Assembly (NCBI GenBank): GCA_035759585.1
Contig: DASTUP010000135.1
Span: 1 to 5,373, forward strand
Direction of reading: 5' to 3'
DNA length: 5,373 nucleotides
DNA from: CAMLLJ01 sp035759585
GTDB lineage: Bacteria > Gemmatimonadota > Gemmatimonadetes > Gemmatimonadales > GWC2-71-9
The position numbers and the translations under genes are program-made. The notes beneath the pieces are model-generated. The model did no database searches. It saw only the letters and a list, made by a program, of their open reading frames with translations, and was not told the origin of the DNA. The stretch's first letter is position 1. Every line of letters starts with the position of its first letter. Shown piece after piece: positions 1-5,373 of this stretch.

Positions 1-1573
1 TTCCGCCAGCGGCGAATACGTCGAGTTTCCCTCGAACACGACGATCCTGGGTGCCGCGAAGCTCTCGGGCCGCATGCGCTCGGGACTCTCCGTCGGTGCG
101 CTTACCGCGTTCACCGGGGCGGAGGAGGCGCGAACGTTCGATAGCGGAAGCGGATTCGGGCGCGTGCCGATCGAGCCATTCACCGCGTACGGGATCGGTC
201 GGGTGCAGCAGGAGTTCGGCCCGAACAGCTCGACGGCCGGCGTCTCGCTTACCGCCGTGCGGCGCGATGTGCCCGAAGGATCCGCCCTGGCGGCACTCCT
301 TCCCCGCTCGGCGATCACCGGCGGCGGAGACGTGAACCTGCGCACCGCGCGCAGTGAGTACGGATTCAACGCCTCCTTCGGCTTCAGCTATCTCACCGGC
401 GATCCCGATGCGATCCTCGGCATTCAGCTGCATCCCGCCCATTTCATGCAGCGGCCGGATGCCACCGAGTTCACCCTCGACCCGAATCGCACCTCGCTGT
501 TCGGCTGGGGTGCCGGTCTCGGCGTGGAGAAGAACTCCGGGCGCCACTGGATCTGGGAGGTGGACCTCAGCGCCGAGTCCCCCGGGTTCGACCTCAACGA
601 CGCGGGCCAGCTCGGAAGCGCCAACGACATCAGCGTGGACGCGAGCATCGTGTGGCGCGAGACGGAGCCGGGGCGAATCTTCCGGCGCCATTCGCACAAC
701 TTCTATGTGGGCCGCAGCTGGAACTTCGGCGGCATCCATACCGGCACCGCATCGTCGCTCGGCAACAATTTCCAACTGCGGAACTTCTGGCAGCTGTTCC
801 TGGGCGGATACGTCGAGGCGCGCGCGCTGAGCGACGACCTGACCCGGGGTGGGCCGCTGATGGGCTCGGCCTTCGGCCACGGCTTCGATTTCGATCTCCG
901 CGGGAGCGAGGGCGCCCCGGTGCAGTGGAGCTCGAGCCTGAGCTATTTCGGCGATGAGTTCGGCGGCTGGAGCGTGACGGCGCGTGGGGGCATTTCGACA
1001 CGTCCGGCCCCGCGCTGGAGCATCGGTATCAATCCGCGGTGGTCCCGCTCGGTCGTTTCGCGGCAGTACGTGAGTGCCGTGCCTGGCGGGGGGGCCGCAA
1101 CGTTCGGGACCCGCTACGTCTTCGCCTTCGTCGACCGGAACACGCTTTCGGCGCAGATCCGGCTCAACTACGCTTTCACTCCCGACCTCACGCTGGAACT
1201 CTACGCCGAGCCGTTCGCGGCGAGCGGCCGGTTCCACGACTTCGGCGAGCTTCCCGCTGCGCGCAGCCGCGACCTGCGCCTTTACGGGACCGATGGAACG
1301 ACGATCACGCCGGAGGCGGGCGCGTATACGGTCACGGCAGATGGCCAGACATTCACGCTTCCCGATCGCGATTTCAACGTTCTTTCGTTCCGGAGCAATC
1401 TCGTGCTGCGCTGGGAGTGGCTCCGCGGGAGCACCCTGTTTCTCGTCTGGCAGCAGGACCGCTCGGGCATCGCCGACCGCGATGTCGGCCTTCGCTCGCT
1501 CTTCGACACGTTCGATGCGGATGGGCGGAATTTCGTGGCGCTGAAGATGACCTACTGGCTGGCTGCGCGCTGA
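1..1573 (+). CDS. DUF5916-family outer-membrane beta-barrel protein, C-terminal part (5' partial)
   Basis: The reading frame is open from base 2 to the TGA at 1571-1573, giving 523 visible residues with no stop. The true start lies upstream, so the Met codon at 74 is internal: the residues before it (GEYVEF, then ILGAAKLSGR at about 15-24) already match the family. Alternating polar/aromatic strands run throughout, as in an outer-membrane barrel. Two segments are typical of DUF5916 C-termini as I know them: RLNYAFTPDLTLELYAEPF (about 1161-1217) and the stretch around 1380-1460 containing FRSNLVLRWEW and STLFLVWQQ. The chain ends in a KMTYWL strand, the usual kind of C-terminal barrel strand. 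Family members are often 700-900 residues with an N-terminal CBM9-like domain; that part would be outside the window. Function is unknown; carbohydrate binding or transport is sometimes suggested from the CBM9-like domain only. The gene converges on the chaperone-usher operon and shows no obvious link to it. Confidence 0.85.
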   Translation, partial: SASGEYVEFPSNTTILGAAKLSGRMRSGLSVGALTAFTGAEEARTFDSGSGFGRVPIEPFTAYGIGRVQQEFGPNSSTAGVSLTAVRRDVPEGSALAALLPRSAITGGGDVNLRTARSEYGFNASFGFSYLTGDPDAILGIQLHPAHFMQRPDATEFTLDPNRTSLFGWGAGLGVEKNSGRHWIWEVDLSAESPGFDLNDAGQLGSANDISVDASIVWRETEPGRIFRRHSHNFYVGRSWNFGGIHTGTASSLGNNFQLRNFWQLFLGGYVEARALSDDLTRGGPLMGSAFGHGFDFDLRGSEGAPVQWSSSLSYFGDEFGGWSVTARGGISTRPAPRWSIGINPRWSRSVVSRQYVSAVPGGGAATFGTRYVFAFVDRNTLSAQIRLNYAFTPDLTLELYAEPFAASGRFHDFGELPAARSRDLRLYGTDGTTITPEAGAYTVTADGQTFTLPDRDFNVLSFRSNLVLRWEWLRGSTLFLVWQQDRSGIADRDVGLRSLFDTFDADGRNFVALKMTYWLAAR

Positions 1574-1603
1574 GCTGGCCGACCGTGCGCTCGCGGGCCG
1601 GCA
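1574..1603. terminator. Possible weak hairpin between convergent genes
   Basis: The only spacer between the two convergent stop codons is 30 bases. It holds an imperfect inverted repeat: GCTGGCC at 1574-1580 can pair with GGCCGGC at 1596-1602, with one T-G wobble and a 15-base loop. No T-tract follows on either strand, so this is not a standard intrinsic terminator. It could slow polymerase on both strands, or be chance in GC-rich DNA. Termination here may instead be factor dependent. Confidence 0.22.
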
Positions 1604-4177
1604 TTACCGGACGGAAGGGGCGAGCCTGAGCTCGAGGTTCGCCGGCGCCACTCCGTCGAAGCTTACCGTGAAGCGGAGTGGCTCGGCGGTCTGGCGCAGA
1701 AGCTCCAGCGTTCGCGGGCCGACCTCGAGGGCATACTCGCCCGGCGGGACCCCGAGCATGTAGAACGATCCGTCGGTGAACGTCACGACGCTGCGGCGCC
1801 TGCCGGTGCGCTGCTCGCGCAGCTCCAGCGTCGCGCCGGCCACTCCCTGCAGGCCGCCGCCGAATGCCCGCACGACCTTCCCTTCGAGCACCGCGCCGGT
1901 GCTGAGTGGCACATCCACGGCCGTAAAGTGATTCGGCGACGGCATCACGGCGAGCACTTCGTCACCGGCCACCCAGAGCGGTGATTCGAAGCTCATCGAG
2001 TCCGCCGCCACGACGACCGGCTCGAACGGGACGATGTCCCAGACACGGTATTCGCCGAGCGAATCCGAGACGGCGCTCCCGGTTCCCACCTGCACCCGAA
2101 CATTGGGAAGCCCCTCCTCGCCCCCATCACGCACGCCATTGCCGTTCTGGTCGAGGAAGACCGTCCCGGCCACGCCCGCGCGCTGCAGCGACGGGCCTGC
2201 ATCGAGCGCAACGCCGCGGTGCCGGTCGTAGAGCACGGAGCCCTGGAGATACTGCGTGACCGAGGTCGGAGCCCCCGCCTGCGCGCTCACGCTCGTGAAG
2301 CCGCGCATCACGTCGAACGCCGAAGCGAGCGTGAGCGTGAACGTGGGTGCGCCGGCGCCCCGGATCCAGCTGACCCCGGTCTCGATGCGGAGCGTATTGA
2401 GCAGTGGCCGCGCAATGCTGATCGTCGCGAGTCTCGGCGTCGTGAGCCCTTCGCTTTCGTAACTCGCGCGGAACCAGCTGTTCCGGAGCAGTGGCCCCAC
2501 GCGGCCGCTCGGAATGAAGAACGCAGAGAGTCCGGCGAATGCCCGCGAGGCAGGCTCCGCGCCGGTAAGCCGATCTCGCTCGAGCCGCGCATACGGCTGC
2601 ACCCGGAGCCCGCCCATCCGCGCCGAGACACCGCCGTGCAGTCGCATCGAGGTTCCGTCCGCACGCGTCGCCAGCTCCGCCGTCGCGTCGAAATAGAAGT
2701 AATCGCGGCGCAGGTCCGGCCGGATGAACGTCGCGACCCGGAGCTGCGATCGGCGATTCAGCGGGTTGGCGAACGATGCGACCACGTCACGGTCGAAGCG
2801 AGTGTAGTCCGCGCTGACACGGACGTTGAGGTTCGGCTCGAACGCGAGCCCGCCACGTACGAGCGCATTTGCCATGACCTCCGCCTGCATCGTCCAGGCG
2901 TAGGTGAGGCTGCCGATGGCCGAAAGGTAGGGATGCGAGAGATCGGGAATGGTGTCGCGCCAAATGCGCTCCATGCCCGCGTTCGCGGTCCACCGCCGCG
3001 AGACGCCGTACCGCACGTCGGCGTTCGCTGACGCATCACACGGAGCGAAGCGGCATGCTCCCGCAGAGGCCGCGTACTCCATCCGCCCGGCGGGGAGCAG
3101 CGCCGAGTGCGCACGGTAGGTCCGGCTGAACGTCTGGCGCTCTCCGAACGGTCCATACGCGACGAACTCGATCGGATTCTCGCCGAAGAGGACCGGCACC
3201 TCGACGGCGTAGCTGCCATCGGCGAGCACGGAATCGAGCCCGACGAGCTGTCCGCCACGGTACGCTTCGACTTCCCACCCGGCCGGGAGCCTGCCGTTGT
3301 ACGCGTACGATCCGAGAAGCGACGGCCGCACGTATGGTGCATTCGTGAGGAAGAGCCCGCGGACATTGCGTGGCCTGGGACCGCTCGCGGGCCCATCGCC
3401 GAGCCGGAGCTGCTGCACCCAGCGGCTCCCGCGCCAGACGCCGAGCCACGAGCCGTCCACATCCACATCGCCATCGGCTGCACGTCCGGTGCTGCGCACC
3501 GAAGCTTCGAGCGACCCGCCGAATACATCAGCCCCTGCGGCCACCGCGTACGAGCTTCCTCCGATCAGGTCAGAGCTCGGTGCGAACCACGAGTAATCGA
3601 GCACGAATCCATCCCATGCGCGCCGCGAGCCCGTCACGATCCGGGTCGCCTCGGCGCCGGGCTCACGGCTCGCGAGCGCAGCACGAACGCGCGCCCGCCG
3701 ATCCCGCTCGGCGACGGGAAAGCGTGAGGGATCCACGACCGTGGCTTCGAGGGCGGCCCAGTCGATCACGATCTCGGATTCGATGAGCGCTGCGAGCACC
3801 GACGACGCGAGATAGAGGTCGCCATCGAGGAAGCGGACGTAGCCGGCGGGAATGGCGATGAACCGCTCATTGGCCCGCGCGTGAGTCTCCCCTGCCTCGA
3901 CCGCGAACGTGATGCCTTCGGGCTCGAGGACCGCGGTGAGCCGCCCGGCCGAATCGAGCGAAACCTTCACTTCCGCAAGCTCGAAGAACTGGCCGAGCGG
4001 GAGCAGCGCCTCGTCACCGATGCGGAGCGCCGGGAGCGTGCGTGAGGCGACCTGGCCCAGGCGCACCTCGAGCAGCGACGCCTCGGCGGCGCCATCCGCA
4101 TGCTGTGCAGCAGCGGTGCGAGGCGCAGCAGCGAGCACGAGCCCGAGGAGAACCGTCGCCCGGAAGCTCGTGCGCAT
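1604..4177 (-). CDS. Outer-membrane usher-like protein (FimD/PapC type) with SdrD_B-like C-terminal domain
   Basis: This 857-residue protein is the likely export pore of a chaperone-usher fibre system. Residues 1-24 form a signal peptide (hydrophobic VLLGLVLAAA, likely cut after TAAA). About 32-150 is an N-terminal globular domain (ALLPLGQFFELAEV at 57-70) where ushers bind chaperone-subunit complexes. A barrel region follows (about 185-665), interrupted at about 286-355 by a plug-like beta domain: YAYNGRLPAG, a V-E-V segment, ENPIEFVAYGPFG. Next comes SALLPAGRMEYAASAG (358-373), which parallels the FimD segment after its plug (PLLQREGHTRYSITAG). Residues 668-735 are an SdrD_B-like domain with loop DQNGNGVRDGGEEGLP. 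Residues 755-857 (DVPLSTGAVLEGKV, then SFYMLGVPPGEYALEV) parallel the last usher domain, although a carboxypeptidase-regulatory-like fold is also possible. Only two Cys are present, at 375 and 380. Length is close to FimD (about 830-880). The ATG at 4177 is chosen for the signal peptide and for its position 2 bases after the chaperone stop. Barrel sequence is very divergent, so the assignment rests on plug, C-terminal segment and neighbours. Confidence 0.78.
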   Translation of the reverse strand: MRTSFRATVLLGLVLAAAPRTAAAQHADGAAEASLLEVRLGQVASRTLPALRIGDEALLPLGQFFELAEVKVSLDSAGRLTAVLEPEGITFAVEAGETHARANERFIAIPAGYVRFLDGDLYLASSVLAALIESEIVIDWAALEATVVDPSRFPVAERDRRARVRAALASREPGAEATRIVTGSRRAWDGFVLDYSWFAPSSDLIGGSSYAVAAGADVFGGSLEASVRSTGRAADGDVDVDGSWLGVWRGSRWVQQLRLGDGPASGPRPRNVRGLFLTNAPYVRPSLLGSYAYNGRLPAGWEVEAYRGGQLVGLDSVLADGSYAVEVPVLFGENPIEFVAYGPFGERQTFSRTYRAHSALLPAGRMEYAASAGACRFAPCDASANADVRYGVSRRWTANAGMERIWRDTIPDLSHPYLSAIGSLTYAWTMQAEVMANALVRGGLAFEPNLNVRVSADYTRFDRDVVASFANPLNRRSQLRVATFIRPDLRRDYFYFDATAELATRADGTSMRLHGGVSARMGGLRVQPYARLERDRLTGAEPASRAFAGLSAFFIPSGRVGPLLRNSWFRASYESEGLTTPRLATISIARPLLNTLRIETGVSWIRGAGAPTFTLTLASAFDVMRGFTSVSAQAGAPTSVTQYLQGSVLYDRHRGVALDAGPSLQRAGVAGTVFLDQNGNGVRDGGEEGLPNVRVQVGTGSAVSDSLGEYRVWDIVPFEPVVVAADSMSFESPLWVAGDEVLAVMPSPNHFTAVDVPLSTGAVLEGKVVRAFGGGLQGVAGATLELREQRTGRRRSVVTFTDGSFYMLGVPPGEYALEVGPRTLELLRQTAEPLRFTVSFDGVAPANLELRLAPSVR
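1973..2176 (-). other. SdrD_B-like calcium-loop domain within the usher
   Basis: This segment encodes usher residues 668-735. It opens with AGTVFLDQNGNGVRDGGEEG: D676, N678, N680, D684 and E687 sit at positions 1, 3, 5, 9 and 12 of an EF-hand-like loop, followed by GLPNVRVQVG and SDSLGEYRVWDI. This is the pattern of SdrD B-type and related prealbumin-like surface domains, which usually bind calcium in the loop. It lies directly after the predicted barrel, where classical ushers have their first C-terminal domain. Calcium binding is inferred from the motif. Confidence 0.7.
3113..3322 (-). other. Predicted plug domain of the usher
   Basis: This segment encodes usher residues 286-355. It reads as a small beta-sandwich inserted in the barrel: SLLGSYAYNGRLPAGWEVEA, GGQLV, GSYAVEVPVLFGENPIEFVA, YGPFGERQTFSRTYR. 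In FimD and PapC a plug at the equivalent place closes the resting pore and shows the same order: NG-containing strand, then a proline/glycine turn, then a strand leading to the charged segment before the barrel resumes. The assignment is by pattern and position only, with no structural model. Confidence 0.6.
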
Positions 4178-4182
4178 GATCA
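4175..4182 (-). promoter_or_regulatory. Chaperone-usher junction, coupled start without clear ribosome binding site
   Basis: On the minus strand the junction reads TGATCATG: the chaperone stop is followed after 2 bases by the usher ATG. The bases just upstream (CCACCTGCCC) lack a purine-rich Shine-Dalgarno sequence. Usher translation therefore probably depends on ribosomes finishing the chaperone, which would keep the two products in ratio. Confidence 0.5.
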
Positions 4183-5013
4183 GGGCAGGTGGACCGCGAC
4201 GGAATCGCGGACTGCGCGGAATGGAAGGAGCGCTTCGGGCGGCAGGTCACGGCGCTCGGCCGATACCTCCATCCTCAGCGTGTACTCTCCGCTCGGTACC
4301 GAATCCGCCGGCGCGACGAATCGCGGCTCGAGCGCGAGGTAGGTCGAGATCGGCTGCGAGAACGCTGCGCGCACCCGGCCGGCAGAATCCACGAGCTCGC
4401 TGCGGACCGTCCCGATCATGGCGGCGTTACCCTGCCGCTCGAGCCGCCCTCGCACGACCACCGAGTCGGCGACGCGCGCGGCGCGAAGGTCGGAGATGGC
4501 CACTCCGGTCTCGACCTTTCCCTTTCGATAGAGCACGGGCAGGAGCGTGCGCACCTCGATCGAGAGCCCGACGTTGACCTGGGAGGTGTCGGTGGACCTC
4601 TCGAGCGGCACGCGTCCTCCCCGCGCGAGCACGGCGAGCCGCGCCCAGTACTCACCGTCCGGAAGGTCGGCCGGCGGTGAAACGAGCAGCCGGACCGTCT
4701 GCTGGGACTTCGGCGCGATGGTCATTCGCCGCGGAAACGCCCGGATCCACTCGGCAGCGGAGGTGAACCTGTTCTCGGTCGAATCCGGGGCATGCAGCTG
4801 CAACTGACCGGTGCTGTCGGTGATGGTATACGCGAAAAAGGTCGAGATATCGACCTCGGCCGGCTCCTCGCCCTGGTTCACCAGGAGGATCGAGGTCGTG
4901 CGCGCGCGGGCATCGATGATCACCGTGGTCGGCGCAATGAGGACACCCTGCCCTGCGAGCGGGGCCGCGAGAGCGAGGAATGGAATCACCGCCAGTAGCC
5001 GCAGCCGCATCAT
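4180..5013 (-). CDS. PapD-like periplasmic fimbrial chaperone
   Basis: This 277-residue protein is a likely periplasmic chaperone that caps pilus subunits and delivers them to the usher encoded next. Residues 1-20 form a signal peptide (two Met, basic RLR, hydrophobic LLAVIPFLALA, likely cut after PLA). Domain 1 (about 24-165) has the chaperone layout: IAPTTVIIDA at 26-35, SILLVNQGEEPAEVDI at 41-56, RRMTIAPKSQQTVRLLV at 95-111 and LPDGEYWARLAVLA at 117-130. A loop (131-145) leads to QVNVGLSIEVR, where V146, V148, L150, I152 and V154 alternate as in a G1 donor strand. Domain 2 (about 168-277) includes LERQGNAAMIGTVRSELVD and SGEYTLRMEV. There is no cysteine. Length is slightly above the usual 220-250 residues. 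The start at 5013 overlaps the upstream stop; the adjacent ATG at 5010 is an equally good alternative. The canonical anchor Arg and Lys align with T30 and P159, which suggests a non-classical type. Family is fairly secure; subclass is not. Confidence 0.85.
   Translation of the reverse strand: MMRLRLLAVIPFLALAAPLAGQGVLIAPTTVIIDARARTTSILLVNQGEEPAEVDISTFFAYTITDSTGQLQLHAPDSTENRFTSAAEWIRAFPRRMTIAPKSQQTVRLLVSPPADLPDGEYWARLAVLARGGRVPLERSTDTSQVNVGLSIEVRTLLPVLYRKGKVETGVAISDLRAARVADSVVVRGRLERQGNAAMIGTVRSELVDSAGRVRAAFSQPISTYLALEPRFVAPADSVPSGEYTLRMEVSAERRDLPPEALLPFRAVRDSVAVHLP
5010..5013 (-). promoter_or_regulatory. ATGA stop-start overlap, subunit to chaperone
   Basis: The minus strand reads ATGA here: the chaperone ATG (5013-5011) overlaps the TGA of the subunit gene (5012-5010). 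No purine-rich ribosome binding site is seen in the bases just upstream (TTGCCTATCC). This arrangement is typical of translational coupling within an operon. Confidence 0.6.
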
Positions 5014-5373
5014 GGATAGGCAACCGTAAGAGTGATCACGCCGGTATACGTCCCAGGTGGTTGATTGAAGGCCGGCTGCGCGGTCCCGCCGAGAAAGACC
5101 GAGCCGCGCCCGTTCCGTGCGTTGGTGATGACCACCGTAGCGGCCCGCGGGTCGAACGCCGTCTGGTTGCCGATGGCGCCCTCGGCAGAAAACCCGGCGT
5201 CATTCGCGCCGAATACGATCGGCAGCGTGGCTCCGAGCGGACCGGTCATCGATGCGGGCACCGAGACCTGCAGGATGATCTGCGACTGCGGCTGGGCGGC
5301 CAGGTTGATCTGGCCGGCCCTGACCGGATCGGTCCGGAGCACGATCGCCGGCGCGCCTCCGAGGATCTGACCG
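5010..5373 (-). CDS. DUF4402-like surface/pilus subunit, C-terminal part (5' end outside window)
   Basis: The frame is open from the TGA at 5012-5010 to the window edge, giving about 120 residues. The possible GTG at 5342-5340 is internal: the codons before it (GQILGGAPAI) continue an open, domain-like sequence, and no signal peptide follows it. The fragment is a cysteine-free all-beta chain, with QSQIILQVSVPASM, then RAATVVITNARNGRGSVFLGG, and the ending PPGTYTGVITLTVAYP. The GG-turn followed by GTY-TG and alternating hydrophobics is what I know from DUF4402 C-termini; spore-coat-U subunits of archaic chaperone-usher systems end in a similar strand. The chain ends with a penultimate Tyr (AYP), as do many chaperone-dependent pilins. 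The overlap with the chaperone gene supports a role as its client and as fibre building block. It could instead be an adhesin tip; the N-terminal extension needed to judge polymerisation is not visible. Confidence 0.68.
   Translation of the reverse strand, partial: GQILGGAPAIVLRTDPVRAGQINLAAQPQSQIILQVSVPASMTGPLGATLPIVFGANDAGFSAEGAIGNQTAFDPRAATVVITNARNGRGSVFLGGTAQPAFNQPPGTYTGVITLTVAYP

Noticed and set aside
74..76. ATG as the start of the DUF5916 gene
   Set aside because: The 24 codons before it encode the conserved-looking GEYVEF and ILGAAKLSGR segments, so the protein begins upstream of the window.
630..1001. Minus-strand open frame of 123 codons inside the DUF5916 gene
   Set aside because: Arg/Ser-rich translation with no family resemblance; it overlaps a frame with clear barrel motifs.
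2219..3031. Long plus-strand open frame (270 codons) inside the usher gene
   Set aside because: It is antisense to a well-supported gene, very rich in Arg, Ala and Glu, and shows no domain or signal peptide; this is typical shadow coding in GC-rich DNA.
1604..4177. TonB-dependent receptor or secretin as an alternative for the 857-residue protein
   Set aside because: The plug-like domain lies inside the barrel sequence rather than at the N-terminus as in TonB receptors, there is no secretin signature, and a PapD-like chaperone is encoded directly upstream.
3909..4577. Plus-strand open frame of 222 codons spanning the chaperone-usher junction
   Set aside because: Low-complexity Ser/Arg/Ala composition, antisense to two supported genes, and no recognisable motif.
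4180..5013. Gram-positive DUF916/DUF3324 WxL-type protein as an alternative for the chaperone
   Set aside because: Some Ig-like motifs are shared, but there is no C-terminal membrane anchor and the neighbour is an outer-membrane usher.
5340..5342. GTG as the start of the subunit gene
   Set aside because: The frame stays open to the window edge with domain-like sequence before it, and no signal peptide follows this codon, so the real start is outside.
1..5373. Search for CRISPR arrays, tRNA, insertion-sequence ends or direct repeats
   Set aside because: None seen by eye; nearly all bases are accounted for by four protein genes.

Overview
This GC-rich window comes from a Gram-negative (diderm) bacterium. 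All four proteins in it look exported or built into the outer membrane. Two visible signal peptides end in an Ala/Gly-rich cleavage region. A DUF5916-type barrel protein beside a non-classical chaperone-usher locus recalls Gemmatimonadota or a related environmental phylum. The phylum is an inference from gene content and sequence style; no marker gene is present.

Layout: bases 1-1573 (+) hold the C-terminal 523 codons of a DUF5916-family outer-membrane beta-barrel protein whose start lies before the window. It converges on a minus-strand operon, with only 30 bases between the two stop codons. Read 5'->3' on the minus strand, that operon contains: the C-terminal end of a DUF4402-like surface or pilus subunit (5373-5010, start outside the window); a PapD-like periplasmic chaperone (5013-4180); and a large FimD/PapC-like outer-membrane usher (4177-1604). 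The subunit and chaperone genes share an ATGA overlap, and chaperone and usher are 2 bases apart, so the three genes look co-transcribed and translationally coupled. No promoter is visible; it should lie beyond base 5373. No stretch over 300 bases lacks a gene.

How the genes would work together (inference from family knowledge): the subunit is secreted to the periplasm and capped by the chaperone through donor-strand complementation. It is then handed to the usher, which threads subunits through its barrel and assembles a surface fibre. The set is unusual in three ways. The subunit resembles DUF4402 rather than classical pilins. The chaperone lacks the canonical Arg/Lys anchor pair in a simple alignment. 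The usher carries a calcium-loop SdrD_B-like domain in the place of the first C-terminal usher domain. This is the best candidate in the window for a poorly described system. The DUF5916 gene is probably an unrelated neighbour.
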